Shown in pieces: positions 33,222-35,879 of a stretch of 35,879 nt of DNA. Numbering within the stretch: position 1 is the first letter of the stretch; each line of letters begins with the position of its first letter. The notes under the pieces are model-generated. The model had not been told where the DNA came from, did not search any database, and saw nothing but the letters and a program-made list of their open reading frames with translations. This DNA comes from an uncultured Blautia sp. (GTDB lineage Bacteria; Bacillota_A; Clostridia; Lachnospirales; Lachnospiraceae), in NCBI GenBank assembly GCA_905209435.1, contig CAJLTE010000025.1, forward strand, positions 1-35,879, in the 5' to 3' direction. Position numbers and translations under genes: made by a program.

Positions 33222-35228
33222 TTAAAATGCAGTACACATACACATATTAACGTTCTTCTCAACATCCTCCTTCTCTGCAAAAGGTCCAGGAATTACCTTA
33301 GCCCCTCTATGTCCTCCAAAGTAATCAGAGTCAAACGTTATCGGTGTTCCATCCGGATTTTCGAAGAATTCTTCCGGCTCAAAAGCTTTACCCAAAACTT
33401 CTGTATTGATCATACGACCGGAAAAATCTCCAAGAATCTCATATATATTTGTATCCAGAATATATTTTCCATCTTTTTCTGTTAACTCTACCTTTACGCT
33501 CTCAGAAGAAACAAGACCATCTTTCTCATGTTTCCATGCCTTTGCCCCATTAAGGTAAACATTTCCTTCACTCCATACTGGTAAATGGTCAAAATGAACT
33601 GGTTCCAGTTTTTTCATATCTGCAGGTTTTGTAAAATCAAACTGTGAAATCCATTCATCATAAGTTGGATACTCATCAAACATCCAGGTTCCGACTTTTC
33701 GGTTCTCAGAATCAAATCCATCATCTGAATCATGCATTGTAATAAAATCTTCTGAAGGCCATTTCTGAACAAAAATATTATTATAGAAACGGTCATCACC
33801 ATGAAGTATTGTCATAAATCCCATGACTTCTGTACGGTGAGGCATATGATAAGGAGTATAACGCCATCCGGTTCCTTCACCCACACAAGTTAAAGCACCG
33901 CAGATCAGATTATGTACCATAGCAACACCCTGAGTAGCAAAACGCAGGCTGGCATCTGATAAAAGGATATTGTTATCAATAAGAGTAGGACCATGACCTA
34001 CTTCAACAAAAATATCCTGGCACATCATACCACCTTTCAACTGTTTAGCAAATGCCGGACGCTGATTGTCATGGAGCAGGTTCTGAGAAAGTCGTGTACC
34101 CTGAGCTTCCCAATCACACCAGATTCCCATAGTACAATGATGAATATGATTTCTTCTCATAATAACATCAATTGCAGCATGCATCTTAATTCCGGCAATT
34201 TCTGCTCCGCCCAGTTCCATCATATTGTTGATATGATGAATATGGTTGTCCTCAATGATACTGAATACACCACCCATTCGACCAATAATACCACCCTGCT
34301 CACAATGATGGATATTGTTTCGACGGATAATATGACTTCCTACATTTTCCTTAAGCCAGCCATGATACTGTCCGCGGCATACTGCATCTCTTTCCATCTG
34401 GGTTGGACTCTTAACGTATTTATTAGTAAAATAATGATCGTTATCCGGATCGTAGTATTTTCCAAGGGAAATACCTGCACATTTACTGTTAGAAATCTCG
34501 CAGTCCTCAATGATCCATCCCTTACTCCAATGAGGGCCGATCATACCGTCCTGATAAGCAGCAGGCGGAGCCCAGGTAGTAGCTGCTTTTGTAACTCCAA
34601 AACCACTGACTGTAATATATCCTACCCCGGTTTTAGATGGCATAAAGCATTCACGACGTACATTAATTTCTACATTTTCCTCATTTGGATTTTTTCCATG
34701 AAAATTAGCATAAATTACTGTCTCGTCTTTTTCCTGATCCTGTTCTGTATACCATTTGTAAGTAGACTCTTCCGGAACCCAACTACAGTCATAAACCTCA
34801 CCTTTAATACAGTCTTCCACACTTCCTGCTTCATAAAGAGCACGGTCATTAAGATATACACATCCTGTATGTTTATCAGCTTTGGCAAAATACCAGTCCC
34901 CATAAACCATAGTCGTATATGGATTATAACTGCCAAAGAGGCTGTTCGCTACACGGCATACCCATACATCTTCCTTATAAGGAATCCATGTCTGAATACG
35001 TTCTGCTCCAGTGATAACTGCCCCAAGAGGCTCTACACTCCTGTAAATAATTCTCGCATCCTCTGTACCTGCATGAACCGGATCTACATATTCACGGTAA
35101 ACTCCAGGAGCTACCAGAACTTCATCTCCCGGCTGTGCAATTTTCGCTGCATCATTGATATGACGAAACGGCATCTGCTCTGTACCATTTCCATCATGAC
35201 CAGCTTTCCCATTTACATAAATCTTCAT
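33222..35228 (-). CDS. GH120 beta-xylosidase (right-handed beta-helix)
   Basis: 668 aa, cytoplasmic (no signal peptide). The sequence follows the Thermoanaerobacterium beta-xylosidase XylC, founder of GH120, along its whole length: FGDWY-like VYGDWYFA, EINVRRECFMPSKTGVGYITVSGFG, WAPPAAYQDGMIGPHWSKGW, GSHIIRRNNIHHCEQGGIIGRMGGVFSII and AGIKMHAAIDV. The nucleophile Asp sits in IWCDWEAQGTR (about 372) and the acid/base Glu in IFVEVGHGP (about 409). Between these two is an insertion of about 14 residues (PAFAKQLKGGMMCQ region) relative to XylC as I remember it. Start ATG at 35228 has GGGAGGG 6 nt upstream; an ATG 15 nt earlier overlaps that RBS. It should release xylose from imported xylo-oligosaccharides. 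No transporter or xylose genes are next to it. Confidence 0.9.
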   Translation of the reverse strand: MKIYVNGKAGHDGNGTEQMPFRHINDAAKIAQPGDEVLVAPGVYREYVDPVHAGTEDARIIYRSVEPLGAVITGAERIQTWIPYKEDVWVCRVANSLFGSYNPYTTMVYGDWYFAKADKHTGCVYLNDRALYEAGSVEDCIKGEVYDCSWVPEESTYKWYTEQDQEKDETVIYANFHGKNPNEENVEINVRRECFMPSKTGVGYITVSGFGVTKAATTWAPPAAYQDGMIGPHWSKGWIIEDCEISNSKCAGISLGKYYDPDNDHYFTNKYVKSPTQMERDAVCRGQYHGWLKENVGSHIIRRNNIHHCEQGGIIGRMGGVFSIIEDNHIHHINNMMELGGAEIAGIKMHAAIDVIMRRNHIHHCTMGIWCDWEAQGTRLSQNLLHDNQRPAFAKQLKGGMMCQDIFVEVGHGPTLIDNNILLSDASLRFATQGVAMVHNLICGALTCVGEGTGWRYTPYHMPHRTEVMGFMTILHGDDRFYNNIFVQKWPSEDFITMHDSDDGFDSENRKVGTWMFDEYPTYDEWISQFDFTKPADMKKLEPVHFDHLPVWSEGNVYLNGAKAWKHEKDGLVSSESVKVELTEKDGKYILDTNIYEILGDFSGRMINTEVLGKAFEPEEFFENPDGTPITFDSDYFGGHRGAKVIPGPFAEKEDVEKNVNMCMCTAF

Positions 35229-35408
35229 GTAAAACCCTCCCATATATGTTTCTAAATAACTTAGATTCTATAAACTTTGCTAACAATTTTAAATCGCATT
35301 ATTCTGCAATACAATATATTTTTAATCCCATTTTCTATAATTTTCTATAATACAACACCAGAGCGTGTTTGAAAAATCATTCCTGCAATCTGCAAATCCC
35401 TTTTTAAT

Positions 35409-35451
35409 GTCAAGCGAATAAAATCAGCCGCTTCGCTACTTGCTCATAACC
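35409..35451 (+). repeat. Dispersed intergenic repeat copy near the rRNA end
   Basis: GTCAAGCGAATAAAATCAGC then CGCTTCGCTACTTGCTCATAACC. The 3' block is identical to copies at 8189 and 10863; the stem is weakened by one change in each arm. Confidence 0.75.
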
Positions 35452-35508
35452 GCCATATTGACTTGTCTGATTTTTCACTCAACCACTGTTACACTCTCAA
35501 AACAAACA

Positions 35509-35705
35509 GTCAGAAAAAAGAATGGTTTCCCATGCATTTGCAGGGACCGTAGCAATTCTTAGGATTTGAAGATCTGCGTTATCAAAAAATCAGGCACTGT
35601 TTGAGCGCAGCGAGTTTGCCTGATTTTTTGATGCCTTTAGCAGATTTTCAAACCCTTAGAATTCCTAGGCCCCGAAACCGCATGGAAAACCATTTTTTTT
35701 CTGAC
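35509..35705. repeat. 197-bp imperfect palindrome (MITE-like or giant hairpin)
   Basis: Both ends are near-perfect inverted copies: GTCAGAAAAAAGAATGG.. at the left and ..CCATTTTTTTTCTGAC at the right. Pairing continues inward through CCATGC/GCATGG, AATTCTTAGG/CCCTTAGAATT, GATCTGC/GCAGATT and ATCAAAAAATCAGGCA / TGCCTGATTTTTTGAT to a central loop containing GAGCGCAGCGAG. No frame is encoded. Either a non-autonomous mobile element or a structured RNA/terminator. The remainder of 35244-35860 shows only the repeat at 35409. Confidence 0.75.
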
Positions 35706-35763
35706 GTCCCTTTTCTGGTATCCTTTTTATTCAATCACCTTATGTTTATCCCCATTTTTGCGC

Positions 35764-35793
35764 ACAAAAAAACCAGCTATCATCCAGCTGGTT
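35764..35793 (-). terminator. Terminator of the rRNA operon
   Basis: AACCAGCT / AGCTGGTT stem with a 7-nt loop, followed on the minus strand by seven T. It lies about 70 nt beyond the apparent 23S 3' end. Confidence 0.8.
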
Positions 35794-35861
35794 CTTCACT
35801 GTATCTTCAAAACTACATACATGCTGACATTTCCTTGAGAATTAACTTCCTGCGATTTCTT

Positions 35862-35879
35862 GGTCAAGCCCTCACCCGA
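35862..35879 (-). rRNA. 3' end of 23S rRNA (most of the gene is outside the window)
   Basis: The minus strand reads TCGGGTGAGGGCTTGACC. The sequence GAGGGCTTGACC is the usual very end of 23S rRNA in Gram-positive bacteria (normally preceded by TAATCGGTC or similar). Only 18 bases are visible, and the bases before GAGGG differ slightly from the common form, so this is a context-based call. The downstream terminator supports it. Confidence 0.55.

Noticed and set aside
33993..35255. A 420-codon open frame antisense to the GH120 gene.
   Set aside because: The opposite strand encodes a full, well-matched enzyme; the antisense product has the Thr/Ser/Ile-rich composition of a shadow frame and no RBS.
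1..35879. CRISPR array, tRNA genes or insertion-sequence transposases.
   Set aside because: No regularly spaced direct repeats, no tRNA-like cloverleaf with CCA or TTCGA arm, and no transposase-like protein were seen.

Overview
The window is a low-GC Gram-positive chromosome segment with strong AGGAGG-type ribosome binding sites. It carries a TPP-riboswitch thiW-thiM pair, a CD1871A-type CXXC/Fe-S/TlpA redox cluster, a double-cubane-cluster reductase with its activase, a GH120 xylosidase and BlaI/M56 regulators. Together these point to an anaerobic gut Clostridium-like bacterium, most likely a Lachnospiraceae member (Mediterraneibacter/Blautia/Dorea type). The genus cannot be fixed from the sequence alone.

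Layout. 1-0.5 kb: 3' end of a LacI-family regulator. 0.55-3.4 kb: a hybrid histidine kinase behind a broken solute-binding-protein gene. 3.6-8.2 kb: a thiol-redox module (membrane 4Fe-4S protein, 50-aa CXXC protein, secreted TlpA-like thioredoxin) divergent from an OmpR-type two-component system. 8.2-12.4 kb: threonine aldolase-like enzyme, MATE exporter, DUF1284 protein and DMT transporter. 12.5-16.4 kb: a sulfonate/nitrate-type ABC transporter whose binding-protein gene is fused in frame to the front half of a radical SAM gene, behind a metK disrupted by an 11-bp tandem duplication. 16.4-17.5 kb: an AT-rich 1.1-kb spacer with LacI/cre-like dyads. 17.4-19.1 kb: TPP riboswitch, thiW, thiM. 19.1-25.4 kb: second MATE exporter, double-cubane reductase and activase, ClC transporter, MNT-HEPN pair. 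25.6-29.4 kb: hflC and hflK, then divergent pepT. 29.8-33.0 kb: a BlaI repressor, a BlaR1-like M56 sensor and a secreted protein whose C-terminal ~120 residues are a close copy of the sensor's extracellular tail. 33.2-35.2 kb: GH120 beta-xylosidase. The right end holds a 197-bp imperfect palindrome and what looks like the 3' end of a 23S rRNA gene on the minus strand, with its terminator.

Most notable. (1) The BlaI/M56 module has four CTACA-NN-TGTAG-type operators at two promoters and a shared uncharacterised tail domain in place of the beta-lactam-binding domain, so it may be a self-contained sensing circuit with an unknown ligand. (2) A family of intergenic hairpin repeats (AAGCGGAT/ATCCGCTT arms followed by a conserved CTTCGCTACTTGCTCATAACC block) is scattered over the whole window. 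(3) Three independent gene lesions (SBP frameshift, metK 11-bp duplication, radical SAM/SBP fusion) indicate either real decay or local assembly error. All function calls are from reading the sequence; no database search was run.
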